Positions 34,312 through 42,400 of a stretch of 64,000 nucleotides of DNA are shown here, one piece after another. Position 1 is the stretch's first letter. The number at the start of each line of letters is the position of its first letter. The notes beneath the pieces are model-generated. The model was not told where the DNA came from. It saw only the letters and a list, made by a program, of their open reading frames with translations, and did no database searches. The position numbers and the translations under genes are program-made. This stretch comes from Candidatus Cloacimonadota bacterium (lineage in GTDB: Bacteria; Cloacimonadota; Cloacimonadia; Cloacimonadales; Cloacimonadaceae), in assembly GCA_023228125.1 (NCBI GenBank), contig JALOBT010000006.1:1-64000 (forward strand), written 5' to 3'.

Positions 34312-36297
34312 TCAAGGCTTTATTGCGCCAGATCCATAGCGACATACTCTATATAAGAATAGTGGATTGCCCAGGATATAGCGCTTCCACATGCGTTTGG
34401 GCTCTTGAATCAGGCGAAATATCCATTCCGCACCGATCTTGCGCATCCATAGGGGTGCTCGGGGAATTCTTCCCGAATAAAAATCAAAGAGTCCACCTAC
34501 TCCTATCTGAAGTGGAGCCTTGATTTCCGCTGAGTAACGGCTAATAAATTTCTCCTGTCTGGGGGCACCAAAAGCCACCAGCAGTATGTCTGTCTTGGAA
34601 TCATTTATAGTTTCTATCACTTCATTGGCCTCGTTCTCCCAGTCAAAAAAACCGTTCTGGGTTCCACAAATACAGATATCTGGATATCGTAAAACCAGCT
34701 CATCTTTCATCTTTGCAGCCACACCAGGTGCTGCTCCCAAAAGGAAAATCCGGTAGCTCCCTGTTTGGGCCAATTCACATAAGTGCGGCAAGATATCAGT
34801 CCCGTTAATGTTTTCCAAAACGGGGGTTTTCAAGAGCCTCCCTGCGAGATTGATCCCAATCCCATCAGGGAAAAGCACTTTACTTTCCTTTAATATGGAA
34901 TAGTACTCTCTGTCAATGAAAATTTTATTGAGGCAATCTGCGTTGACGAAAAACAGCGGACTTTTTAGATTTGCCTTCAGTGCATCTTCCATCAGGATAA
35001 GAGCATGGGCCATGCTGATACTCATTATTTTGATGCCAAAAATCTTGATGTAGTCGCTTTGAGTCTTTAGGTTTGAGCTGCCTTTTTGCAGAAGGGAAGA
35101 CTGTGTTTTCATTTCTTGATCTTCCCTCAATTCTTCCAAGGGTCGCACCAAAGATTGCAGATATTGCTCATAGCTGTGCTGATTTTCCAAATACTGCCTT
35201 CCGGCCTGCCCCAGTTTGGCAGTCAGCTCTGGTTTATCGATCAGGTTTTGCAAGGCCTCAGCCAGCTTTTCAATGCTGCCGGCTCTTACCAAAAGCCCAT
35301 TGACGGTGTGTTTTAGCCACTGCGAGATGCCACCAACCTCAAAAGCGACTACTGCCTTGCCATGCGCGAATGCTTCCAAGCCCACCAGTCCGTAGGGCTC
35401 CTGCCAGCGCGAGGGCACCACCACGATGCTGGCCTGTCTGTATTCTACTGATGTATCGGCAGCCCAACCGGCAAATTCCACTTTCTGCGTGAGCTGCAAT
35501 TCTTTGCTCAGGCTTTTCAGATAGTCCTCATCGTTTCCTCTACCCACAATCCGGCAGAGAAAGTCTGCTTTGAGCAGGCTCAAAGCGCTCAGGAGCAAGT
35601 CCACCCCTTTTCCCCGGATCAATTGTCCCACATACAGAAGCACAGGCTTGCCGGTGTTTATGCTAATCTCATGCTCTGCCACTTCCTGATAGGGGACTAA
35701 GAGCCTGATGCTATCCTTCTGCCAGCCATTTTGGATCAGGTTTTGTCTCATATATTCAGACAAGACAAAGCTGATATCGCATTTCCTGGCCAAGTGTAGC
35801 AGATGCCATCTACTGGCCAGGTTTATCGCTTTGATCTTGCCTGCTTGCTTTTGCATCAGGCCACTGCAGATAGAACAATATACAGGGTTGAAGGGGAGCT
35901 GGCAGTTTTTTCTCTTATAAGGGAAATACTTATGACTCCTGAGGCAGTAATAATCGTGATCATGCACCAGCAGGGCTGTTTTGAACGCAGCCTGAAAGTG
36001 TTTCAGCCAGCTTGGCTGCGTGCATTTGTGGATGAATACTATCGAGACGCCAAGCTGCTGGTAATAGTCTATTAGTGCTTCGATCTCAGAGACATCCGCC
36101 ACCCGGATATCCGTAAAAGCCGAGTCAAAAGCTGGGTCTGCATAAAGAGTTTTTTCAAATAGGCCATAGACCTGCCAGCCCTGATGGCTCAGGTCTTGAG
36201 CCAGGCGCACCATCAATCTTTCCACTCCGCCCACAAAGCCCCTTACCTGATTCAGCATCAGGATTTTGGGATTGTCGGGAAATTGGGAACTATTCAT
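34312..36297 (-). CDS. Fusion glycosyltransferase: GT4 domain plus WecG/TagA/CpsF (GT26) domain
   Basis: One frame of 661 residues encodes two enzymes. Residues 1-385 are a GT-B fold GT4 transferase: NQVRGFVGGVERLMVRLAQDL at the acceptor side and VLLYVGQLIRGKGVDLL at the donor side, with the EPYGLVGLEAFAHGKAV segment. A polar, Gln/Ser-rich linker (about 386-412) leads to a WecG/TagA domain (413-645) with SPLFFVNADCLN, LFPDGIGI, INGTDILP and FGAPRQEKF. GT26 enzymes typically add the second sugar to the lipid-linked first sugar, so this protein may perform two consecutive early steps. The stop of the upstream gene is two bases before ATG 36297. Confidence 0.9.
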   Translation of the reverse strand: MNSSQFPDNPKILMLNQVRGFVGGVERLMVRLAQDLSHQGWQVYGLFEKTLYADPAFDSAFTDIRVADVSEIEALIDYYQQLGVSIVFIHKCTQPSWLKHFQAAFKTALLVHDHDYYCLRSHKYFPYKRKNCQLPFNPVYCSICSGLMQKQAGKIKAINLASRWHLLHLARKCDISFVLSEYMRQNLIQNGWQKDSIRLLVPYQEVAEHEISINTGKPVLLYVGQLIRGKGVDLLLSALSLLKADFLCRIVGRGNDEDYLKSLSKELQLTQKVEFAGWAADTSVEYRQASIVVVPSRWQEPYGLVGLEAFAHGKAVVAFEVGGISQWLKHTVNGLLVRAGSIEKLAEALQNLIDKPELTAKLGQAGRQYLENQHSYEQYLQSLVRPLEELREDQEMKTQSSLLQKGSSNLKTQSDYIKIFGIKIMSISMAHALILMEDALKANLKSPLFFVNADCLNKIFIDREYYSILKESKVLFPDGIGINLAGRLLKTPVLENINGTDILPHLCELAQTGSYRIFLLGAAPGVAAKMKDELVLRYPDICICGTQNGFFDWENEANEVIETINDSKTDILLVAFGAPRQEKFISRYSAEIKAPLQIGVGGLFDFYSGRIPRAPLWMRKIGAEWIFRLIQEPKRMWKRYILGNPLFLYRVCRYGSGAIKP

Positions 36298-36299
36298 GC

Positions 36300-38645
36300 T
36301 CAGATGCCCAGTAGTTTTTGATAGGTTTCTTGATAGAGATTGATCAGGTAATCGTAGGTATATTTGCGTTTTACCAATTCTTTGCCTTTGGCGGCCAGGG
36401 CGGGGAGATTCTCTCGATTCTTGTAGGCCAAAAGCATCTTATCGGCGCAGGATTGGAGGTCTTCGGAAACAAAGTTATATCCGTTTTCTGCTTCTATCAC
36501 CAGATTGGGGTCTACCACATCGCTTTGAAGCACAGGGGTATCGCTGATCCAGCTTTCTATCACCACTGCTCCGGAATTCATAAAGCGCACCGGAATGAGA
36601 TGGATATCTGCGTGCTTTAGCCAGGCTATTACTTCCTTGCGTTCCACTTGATCGGTAAAATGCACCCGCTCAGACACTCCGGCGGTGTTCATGATCTCTT
36701 TCATCTTTTCCAAAAAGTCTGGTTCATAATCTGATCTACCCACGAAGACCAATTGGGCACCCTGCATCTGAGACGCTACCTTGGCGAAGGCCCCCAGGGC
36801 TATATCCTGTCCTTTGATGTAGGACACTCTTCCCAAGCACAGGAAGACAAAAGGATTATGGTTCCAGGTGCGCATCAGAGGCGGTTTTCCCACTTCTATC
36901 TCAAATTCAGAGCTCAAGACCGGAACTGGAGAGTATTCCACATTAAGGTTATATTTTTTCAGGAATTCAATTTCTTTGTTAGCAATGGCAAAGGCATAAT
37001 CCATCCTGGCCAGAATTATCTTTTGATACCATTTCAGAGGGGTCTTTTCCAGCAGATCAGGGTCTATCTTGCCCTGCTTTTGCAGATAAGCTGCATAATC
37101 AACGAAATCAAAGAAACACACTATATAAGGGATATTCATAATTTGGCTGGCCACAAAGGCGATAATGTTGTTGTAGTTAATGGCCGGAAAACACTGAATC
37201 ACATCATATTTGCCTATCAACAGATACCAGAGCAGAGTGGGGCAGAGGGTCTTGGTCTTCAGATTTGGGTATTCACCCTTGCGGTTGTAAAGATCATACA
37301 GTCTCCTTAGGCGAAATCCCGCTACCCGCTCCAAAGCAGGCATTTGTATGCGTTTCGGGCAAAACACGGTAACCTCATTTGCTTCCGCCAGTTTTCTGGC
37401 TTGATAATAAATATTGGTTTCGGCTCCGCCTACTTCTGGATAGAATCTATTGCTTACTATGGCAAGCTTGAGTTTTTTGGGTTTTACTCCCTCGGCAGGC
37501 TCTTTCAGACTTTTGATAAAATGTCCTGAGAGGGTTTTGGCCGAGTATCCCGTCCGCGCTGCCTCATATAGATTTTCGCCCAAAGTAGTGCGTAGCTCTT
37601 TATCTTCCAGCAATTCCAAGATGGCGGCACCCAAGTCCTCAGCATTTTCCCGGATCATAATTTCTGTGGAACCAAAGGGAAATCCCTCCATGCCTACGCT
37701 GGTGGTGAGAACTGCCTTTTTCATCTGAGCCGCTTCCAGTATTCTGGTTCTGGTGCCGGAGGCTATTCTGATGGGCAGTACTACAAACTCCGCCCCAGCA
37801 ATGATTTCCTGCATATCATCCACCCGGCCGATTATCTTGAAACAGTCATCCTGATATCGATGAAGGTAATCCGAGGCATTTGCTCCCACAATGTGCATCT
37901 GCACTCCCGCTTTGCGCAGCTCTGCAGAGATCTGAGGATAGATCTCGTCTGCCAGGAAGCACACGGCATCCTGATTGGCCATTGAATTCAGGGTGCCAAA
38001 AAACAACACATAGGGCTGTTTGGGCTTGGGATAGCTTTTGGGCTCTTCCATGGGCATGAGGTTAGGATAGATTCTGGCATTTTCTATATCCAGATCATAT
38101 TCTGCCACTGCCAGATCACGCTCAATCGGATTCGTAAAATAAAACCCAAAATCATGGCTGAAAGCCCTTTTCTCAAATCTCTTTAGCTTGAGCATTTCGA
38201 TCAGGCTATAACGGTTTCTAAGATCATGATTTTGCTGCCAGCTTAGCTCTGCTATGCGAGAGAACAGCATATCCACATCTATTACCACTTTACACAGCGG
38301 CAGGGTCTCTACCAGCTCCTGGGCCAGGCGATAGGGGCTCAAAAACCTGAATACTACAATATCATATTGCTCTTGGGTGAGGATGGCTCTGAATTTTTCC
38401 AATTGACGAGGATGAAAGCGGTATATGGATGCGGATTCATGAGGCAGAGGCTTGATGCAGCCCAAAGTGTGTAGCTTGTTATAGGAATGGTGCTCTTCCA
38501 CTTTTTGTGTACGATATTGGGGGCCTTTGATCAAAAGCAGATCTGCTACAAATTCTTCAGATAAGGATTTCCAAATTGCTTTGCTGCGGTTTTTGTCTCC
38601 ACCTTGTAAACCCTCAAAGGGTACATCAATATATAGCAGTTTCAT
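36300..38645 (-). CDS. Tandem glycosyltransferase with two GT-B modules
   Basis: A 781-residue protein from ATG 38645 (GAGG upstream); a frame from 38720 adds an unlikely N-terminus. The first module (about residues 1-375) resembles sugar transferases with a shortened N-domain and a donor domain at VLFFGTLNSMANQDAVCFLA through IASGTRTRILEAA. The second (about 390-781) is a regular GT4 enzyme beginning LAIVSNRFYPEVGGAETN and continuing FVFLCLGRVSYIKGQD. It is the first gene of the 14-gene polysaccharide operon. Two modules in one chain suggest two successive glycosyl additions; either could instead be non-catalytic. Confidence 0.87.
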   Translation of the reverse strand: MKLLYIDVPFEGLQGGDKNRSKAIWKSLSEEFVADLLLIKGPQYRTQKVEEHHSYNKLHTLGCIKPLPHESASIYRFHPRQLEKFRAILTQEQYDIVVFRFLSPYRLAQELVETLPLCKVVIDVDMLFSRIAELSWQQNHDLRNRYSLIEMLKLKRFEKRAFSHDFGFYFTNPIERDLAVAEYDLDIENARIYPNLMPMEEPKSYPKPKQPYVLFFGTLNSMANQDAVCFLADEIYPQISAELRKAGVQMHIVGANASDYLHRYQDDCFKIIGRVDDMQEIIAGAEFVVLPIRIASGTRTRILEAAQMKKAVLTTSVGMEGFPFGSTEIMIRENAEDLGAAILELLEDKELRTTLGENLYEAARTGYSAKTLSGHFIKSLKEPAEGVKPKKLKLAIVSNRFYPEVGGAETNIYYQARKLAEANEVTVFCPKRIQMPALERVAGFRLRRLYDLYNRKGEYPNLKTKTLCPTLLWYLLIGKYDVIQCFPAINYNNIIAFVASQIMNIPYIVCFFDFVDYAAYLQKQGKIDPDLLEKTPLKWYQKIILARMDYAFAIANKEIEFLKKYNLNVEYSPVPVLSSEFEIEVGKPPLMRTWNHNPFVFLCLGRVSYIKGQDIALGAFAKVASQMQGAQLVFVGRSDYEPDFLEKMKEIMNTAGVSERVHFTDQVERKEVIAWLKHADIHLIPVRFMNSGAVVIESWISDTPVLQSDVVDPNLVIEAENGYNFVSEDLQSCADKMLLAYKNRENLPALAAKGKELVKRKYTYDYLINLYQETYQKLLGI

Positions 38646-38769
38646 CTTATCAACCTCATGGCATTTCTCTTTTAATGTAAGAAAAATCCGCTTTGCAATT
38701 ACTGTCAAGCTCAATTTCACTTTTTGTAGATAATCAAAGTGCTTGACTTTTTATTCTGAGCCCATTTGT

Positions 38770-38799
38770 TTGACACAAGATCAAAATATACGATATACA
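38770..38799 (+). promoter_or_regulatory. Promoter of the 38885-39706 gene
   Basis: TTGACA at 38770-38775, an 18-base spacer and TATACA at 38794-38799. The start codon is about 80 bases downstream. An additional TTGACT lies at 38743. Confidence 0.5.
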
Positions 38800-38884
38800 A
38801 GGCGTATAAAAACCTCAGCTTTTTACTTGAAGTATTGCTTGGTTTTTTTCTTGCGCCCATCCTTAAAAAACAGGAGAATGATAT

Positions 38885-39706
38885 ATGAAACAGCAGCTAC
38901 TGCTAATAGTGCTCTGCCTTTGTGCCTTGGGCTCCCTCTGGGCTCAAACCGGTGAAGCTTACATCGGAACCAGGAAGGTTCAGGAAAAGGATTACTCTAT
39001 CAAACAACTGCATGGGCAAAATGTTCTTACCTTGGAGACTGTGACAACAGGCTTTTACGATAATAAGGGAAATATAGTGGAAGAGATCATCATGCAAGGC
39101 AATATGACCTACAAAGGTAAGACTTTCATCAAAATCGATCAGGATCCCTGGTATAAAGAGACCTTGAATTACAATCATATGAACCTGCTCTCCTTGAGAA
39201 AGGTGGAGCTTGTGACCTCCGAAGATAAAGAAAAGATATATCTCGAATATGACAACAAGGGTAAACTGCTAAAGAAGATAGAGACCAAAATATTTACCCA
39301 GACTGGTGATGGCTGGGAATTTGTCTATAATCAAGTGGGCTATGTGCCCCAATATAGCCAGATTATCAAGGATTCCACGCATAAAATCATGGAGAATCGA
39401 GTCTTTAATTATTCTGATGATCACATCAAAAGTTATTACTATGCTTACAATAAAGATAGCCTATTGGAGAAAATGGTTGAGATATCAGCCACAGATACCT
39501 TGCTATCCAAGAGCATATACGAATATGATGAAGCTGGCAACCTGCTCAAAGAAAGCCTCTATGATCAGGACGAACAGCTTGTGGAATTTACCGCGTATGC
39601 CTATGATGAAAAGAATCGCCTTTTGCAAAGCTCATACACGGAGTATAGCCCCCGGTTTGGACGGACTCCCAATCTCAGACGGCAAAAAGACTATATTTAC
39701 GACTAA
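38885..39706 (+). CDS. Secreted hypothetical protein with YD/RHS-like repeats
   Basis: A 273-residue protein with a signal peptide (residues 1-20, ending LWAQ). The mature part repeats short tyrosine- and glutamate-rich beta-hairpin units such as YDNKGKLLKKIE, YDEAGNLLKESLYD and YDEKNRLLQSSYTEY, which look like YD repeats. Such repeats occur in secreted or surface proteins and RHS shells, but this one is too short to be a toxin shell. GGAG precedes ATG 38885. It stands divergent from the polysaccharide operon and is followed by a hairpin repeat and a terminator. Function unknown. Confidence 0.82.
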   Translation: MKQQLLLIVLCLCALGSLWAQTGEAYIGTRKVQEKDYSIKQLHGQNVLTLETVTTGFYDNKGNIVEEIIMQGNMTYKGKTFIKIDQDPWYKETLNYNHMNLLSLRKVELVTSEDKEKIYLEYDNKGKLLKKIETKIFTQTGDGWEFVYNQVGYVPQYSQIIKDSTHKIMENRVFNYSDDHIKSYYYAYNKDSLLEKMVEISATDTLLSKSIYEYDEAGNLLKESLYDQDEQLVEFTAYAYDEKNRLLQSSYTEYSPRFGRTPNLRRQKDYIYD

Positions 39707-39857
39707 TAGTAGAACTATTGGGTATATGTTTGCAGATAATTAACATCATAAAGCAGAAAGGCAAGCTGTGTAGCCAGAGAGCTTTATTGGTGCCTGCCGA
39801 TAAACAAAGAATACAAACAGGCAAACTGCCCAGTCTGCCCCTGAGCATCCGGCTTGA

Positions 39858-39925
39858 TTCTAACGAACTTTCGAGTCGAGATGACTCGGATATTCGAGTC
39901 ATCTCGAGTTGAAGCTGTGTTAAAA
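39858..39925. repeat. Dispersed 68-bp hairpin repeat, copy 2 (intact palindrome)
   Basis: This copy holds a perfect 12-bp inverted repeat: CGAGATGACTCG (39877-39888), loop GATATT, then CGAGTCATCTCG (39895-39906). The outer bases extend pairing with two mismatches. Its 68 bp align ungapped with 16960-17027. The surrounding 39707-40016 gap has no other gene that I can support. Confidence 0.65.
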
Positions 39926-39965
39926 CCGAAATAGGTGGAAGAGCAGGATTCGGGATTAGAGATTA

Positions 39966-39993
39966 AAAGAGGTCTTCAGCTGAAGACCTCTTT
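39966..39993. terminator. Bidirectional terminator between convergent genes
   Basis: A perfect 28-base palindrome with core GAGGTCTTCAGCTGAAGACC, flanked by AAAA on the left and TTT on the right. It lies between the plus-strand secreted-protein gene and the minus-strand amidinohydrolase gene, so it can end both transcripts. Confidence 0.7.
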
Positions 39994-40016
39994 CGTATGA
40001 TTCTATTTGGCTTAGA

Positions 40017-40946
40017 CTATTGCTTTGGTAAGAATACCTCTGCCATCATACATCTGGCACTTCCACCGCCTAAGACTTCAATAGTATTGAGGTCGCTGCT
40101 GAGAATATTGGAATGCTTCTCTATGGTTTTCACTTGGGCTGGGGTCAAGCTATCTCTGGCAGCTTTACTCATCACCAGGAAGGTTTTATTGTCTTTGCCC
40201 ACTACCTGCAACATATTGCCGGCAAACTGATGCATCTGCGCTTCGCTAATCTCAATGATCTCTTTTTTGTCTTCTTCTAAGTGACGGATGACATTCTTTC
40301 TCTCACTTGTGTCATCGATGGTATCCAGGCAGATTACGCAAAAGGTATCTCCTAAGGCCATCATTACATTGGTGTGATAAATTACTGCCCGTTTGTCATT
40401 TACGCTTTGAAATGAGTTAAAGATCACGGGGGTATATTTGAAATCTTCGCAGAATTTGATTAAGAGCTTTTCGTCGGCTCTCACAGATAGTGAACAATAG
40501 GCTTTTCTGTGAACCCGATCCAGGATCAGACTGCCTGTTCCTTCCAGGAAAACATTATTGTTCTCTTCTTTGGTATAATCCACCCTATTCTTGATCTTAA
40601 AGCCTGATGATTCCACCAATTGCAAGACTTCTTCGTTGCGTTCTCTGCGTCTGTTTTCGGCAAACATAGGATACAAGGCGATGCTACCGCTTTGATGGAA
40701 ACTCACCCAGTTATTAGGAAAAATAGAATCTGGGGTATCGTGTTCCTTTTTATCCTGATACACCATTACCTCTACTCCGGCATCGCGCAGAACCCCAACA
40801 AAGGTATCAAATTCGGCTTGCGCCTTTTTATCTATTTGGGCTTGTTCAAGATCCAATTCTTTTTGGAATAGGTTATTGACTGAAGTTTGTTCGTTCATTC
40901 GAAATGCAGCTGGACGTACCATTAAAATTGCATTAGTGATTTGCAT
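40017..40946 (-). CDS. CtlX-like citrulline/arginine amidinohydrolase family protein
   Basis: A guanidino-group-modifying enzyme of 310 residues from ATG 40946 with GGAG upstream. It belongs to the arginine-deiminase-related branch named citrulline utilisation hydrolase CtlX. Visible marks are SIFPNNWVSFH (about residues 75-85), FLEGTGSLILDR, YHTNVMMALGD with the catalytic His region, and Cys300 in GGGSARCM close to the C-terminus. Substrates in this family are arginine- or citrulline-like. That fits an amino-acid-fermenting cell, with ammonia release as the presumed outcome. It stands alone, divergent from the efflux operon. Confidence 0.85.
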   Translation of the reverse strand: MQITNAILMVRPAAFRMNEQTSVNNLFQKELDLEQAQIDKKAQAEFDTFVGVLRDAGVEVMVYQDKKEHDTPDSIFPNNWVSFHQSGSIALYPMFAENRRRERNEEVLQLVESSGFKIKNRVDYTKEENNNVFLEGTGSLILDRVHRKAYCSLSVRADEKLLIKFCEDFKYTPVIFNSFQSVNDKRAVIYHTNVMMALGDTFCVICLDTIDDTSERKNVIRHLEEDKKEIIEISEAQMHQFAGNMLQVVGKDNKTFLVMSKAARDSLTPAQVKTIEKHSNILSSDLNTIEVLGGGSARCMMAEVFLPKQ

Positions 40947-41003
40947 GTTTAGCTCCTTTTTAGCTTTAGTATTATCTCTTGGAGCCATTATTTATATATT
41001 CAG

Positions 41004-41034
41004 AAATCCGGCAAGGATTTTCCTTGCCGGATTT
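41004..41034. repeat. Orphan 14-bp perfect hairpin in a divergent intergenic region
   Basis: AAATCCGGCAAGGA at 41004-41017, loop TTT, then TCCTTGCCGGATTT at 41021-41034. It has the form of a terminator, but no gene ends here: the amidinohydrolase starts at 40946 on one side and the TolC-like gene at 41153 on the other. Confidence 0.6.
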
Positions 41035-41090
41035 ACCAGCTTCGCTTTTCTTGCACTTGAAGAGTGAAAATCCTAAGGAATACAATAATA

Positions 41091-41121
41091 TTGCAGGAAA
41101 ATCGCTCTTGTAATGTATAAT
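41091..41121 (+). promoter_or_regulatory. Promoter of the efflux operon
   Basis: A perfect TATAAT at 41116-41121 with TTGCAG at 41091-41096, 19 bases apart, slightly long. The ATG of the TolC-like gene is 32 bases after the -10 box. Confidence 0.5.
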
Positions 41122-41152
41122 AAGAAAAGAAAATAACTTGAATAGAGGGAAT

Positions 41153-42397
41153 ATGAAACACTATCTGATACTCCTTATGCTGCTGCCGATAATGCTGGCA
41201 GCGCAGGTGTACACTCTTGACCAATTGATTGAACATGGTCTTGAGCATAGCTACCAGATTCAAAAAGAAGAGCTTAACAACGATTCTGGGCACAGTGCTT
41301 ACCGCAGTGCGAAATGGAATCTGATGCCAGAAGCGAATCTTAACGCTGGCATTGCTCAGGATCTGGATCCTATTTCACCCCAAAGTGGGCTTACCAGCTC
41401 TGCCGGCTTTGAGCTTAGGAAAACAATCAGCCTGAACGATCCGGCTTACTTTAATTACCGCAGCTCCAAGCTGGATACAAAAAGCGCGGATTTGAAGCTA
41501 CAGATGGGCTATAGCAGCTATGCCTACAATGTTTTTCAGGCCTATATCAAAATACTTTCCGCCGCCACAAAAAAGAGCTCACTTGAAGAAAACCTGGCCA
41601 TCCAAACCAGAGTCTGGGAACAAAGCCAGGTGATGCTGCGTTTGGGAAAGACCGTTCCTTTTGAGGTAAAGCAAAACGAGATTGCGGTGATGAATTCCCA
41701 GATTCTTCTGATCCAATTGGAGAACACCATCGAGAATGCCCGCATGCAGCTATTTGCCCTGGTACAGATGCAGGATGCTGGCTATCCTCTGGCCGAGCTG
41801 GAAGTGGATAGCGAAAAGGAGGTCCCCGCTTATAGCACTCAGAAGATGCAGGAACTCAAGATCTTGGAGAAAGAACTGGAGCGCAATGAGATCTTCATGA
41901 CCCAAAACTTTTTGGAGAAATTCCCCAGAATCTCCCTCGGCTATGGCTTTTCACGCCGGGTAAGCGGAGCGGATTTTGATTTTGATACTTACAATACCGT
42001 GCATAACCTGAGCCTGAATCTCTCCTATTCGCTGTGGAATGTCTTTACAAATGGTGAATCTGGCCTGCGCTATAAGATAAACAAACAAATGGCTCAGCTC
42101 AATTTTGACGACAAATCTGAACAAAGCAAGCGTGAGTATGACAGCATCATCAAAGAGCTGCAGTACCTGCTGCGTCTGGATGAGCTCTATACAGAACGGC
42201 TGCAACAAGTTACAGAGCAAATCCGCATTGCTGAAGAACGCTATCGGCTGGGGATGATCCAGCTTTTGGAATTGGACAAAACCCGCACAAACTACATCGA
42301 CGCCGATATCGAATACAATGCTAACCGCTATGAAATAATCACGAAACAGGAAGCTCTGAATTTCCTGCTCTCAGAACAAATATTAGGAAAATGGTAA
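41153..42397 (+). CDS. TolC-family outer-membrane efflux protein
   Basis: A 414-residue protein from ATG 41153 with GAGGGA upstream; a TTG further upstream is less likely. A signal peptide (about residues 1-16, ending LAAQ) is followed by two OEP repeats that form the outer-membrane barrel and periplasmic helical tunnel, with long amphipathic helices such as those around QIRIAEERYRLGMIQLLELD near the C-terminus. It heads an operon with a MacA-like adaptor and MacB-like ABC transporter, so it should form the exit duct of that tripartite pump. Confidence 0.88.
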   Translation: MKHYLILLMLLPIMLAAQVYTLDQLIEHGLEHSYQIQKEELNNDSGHSAYRSAKWNLMPEANLNAGIAQDLDPISPQSGLTSSAGFELRKTISLNDPAYFNYRSSKLDTKSADLKLQMGYSSYAYNVFQAYIKILSAATKKSSLEENLAIQTRVWEQSQVMLRLGKTVPFEVKQNEIAVMNSQILLIQLENTIENARMQLFALVQMQDAGYPLAELEVDSEKEVPAYSTQKMQELKILEKELERNEIFMTQNFLEKFPRISLGYGFSRRVSGADFDFDTYNTVHNLSLNLSYSLWNVFTNGESGLRYKINKQMAQLNFDDKSEQSKREYDSIIKELQYLLRLDELYTERLQQVTEQIRIAEERYRLGMIQLLELDKTRTNYIDADIEYNANRYEIITKQEALNFLLSEQILGKW

Positions 42398-42400
42398 ACC

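Noticed and set aside
36300..38720. Start of the tandem glycosyltransferase at 38720
   Set aside because: The 25 extra residues are basic and unlike the family N-terminus, whereas ATG 38645 has GAGG upstream and begins with a typical beta strand.
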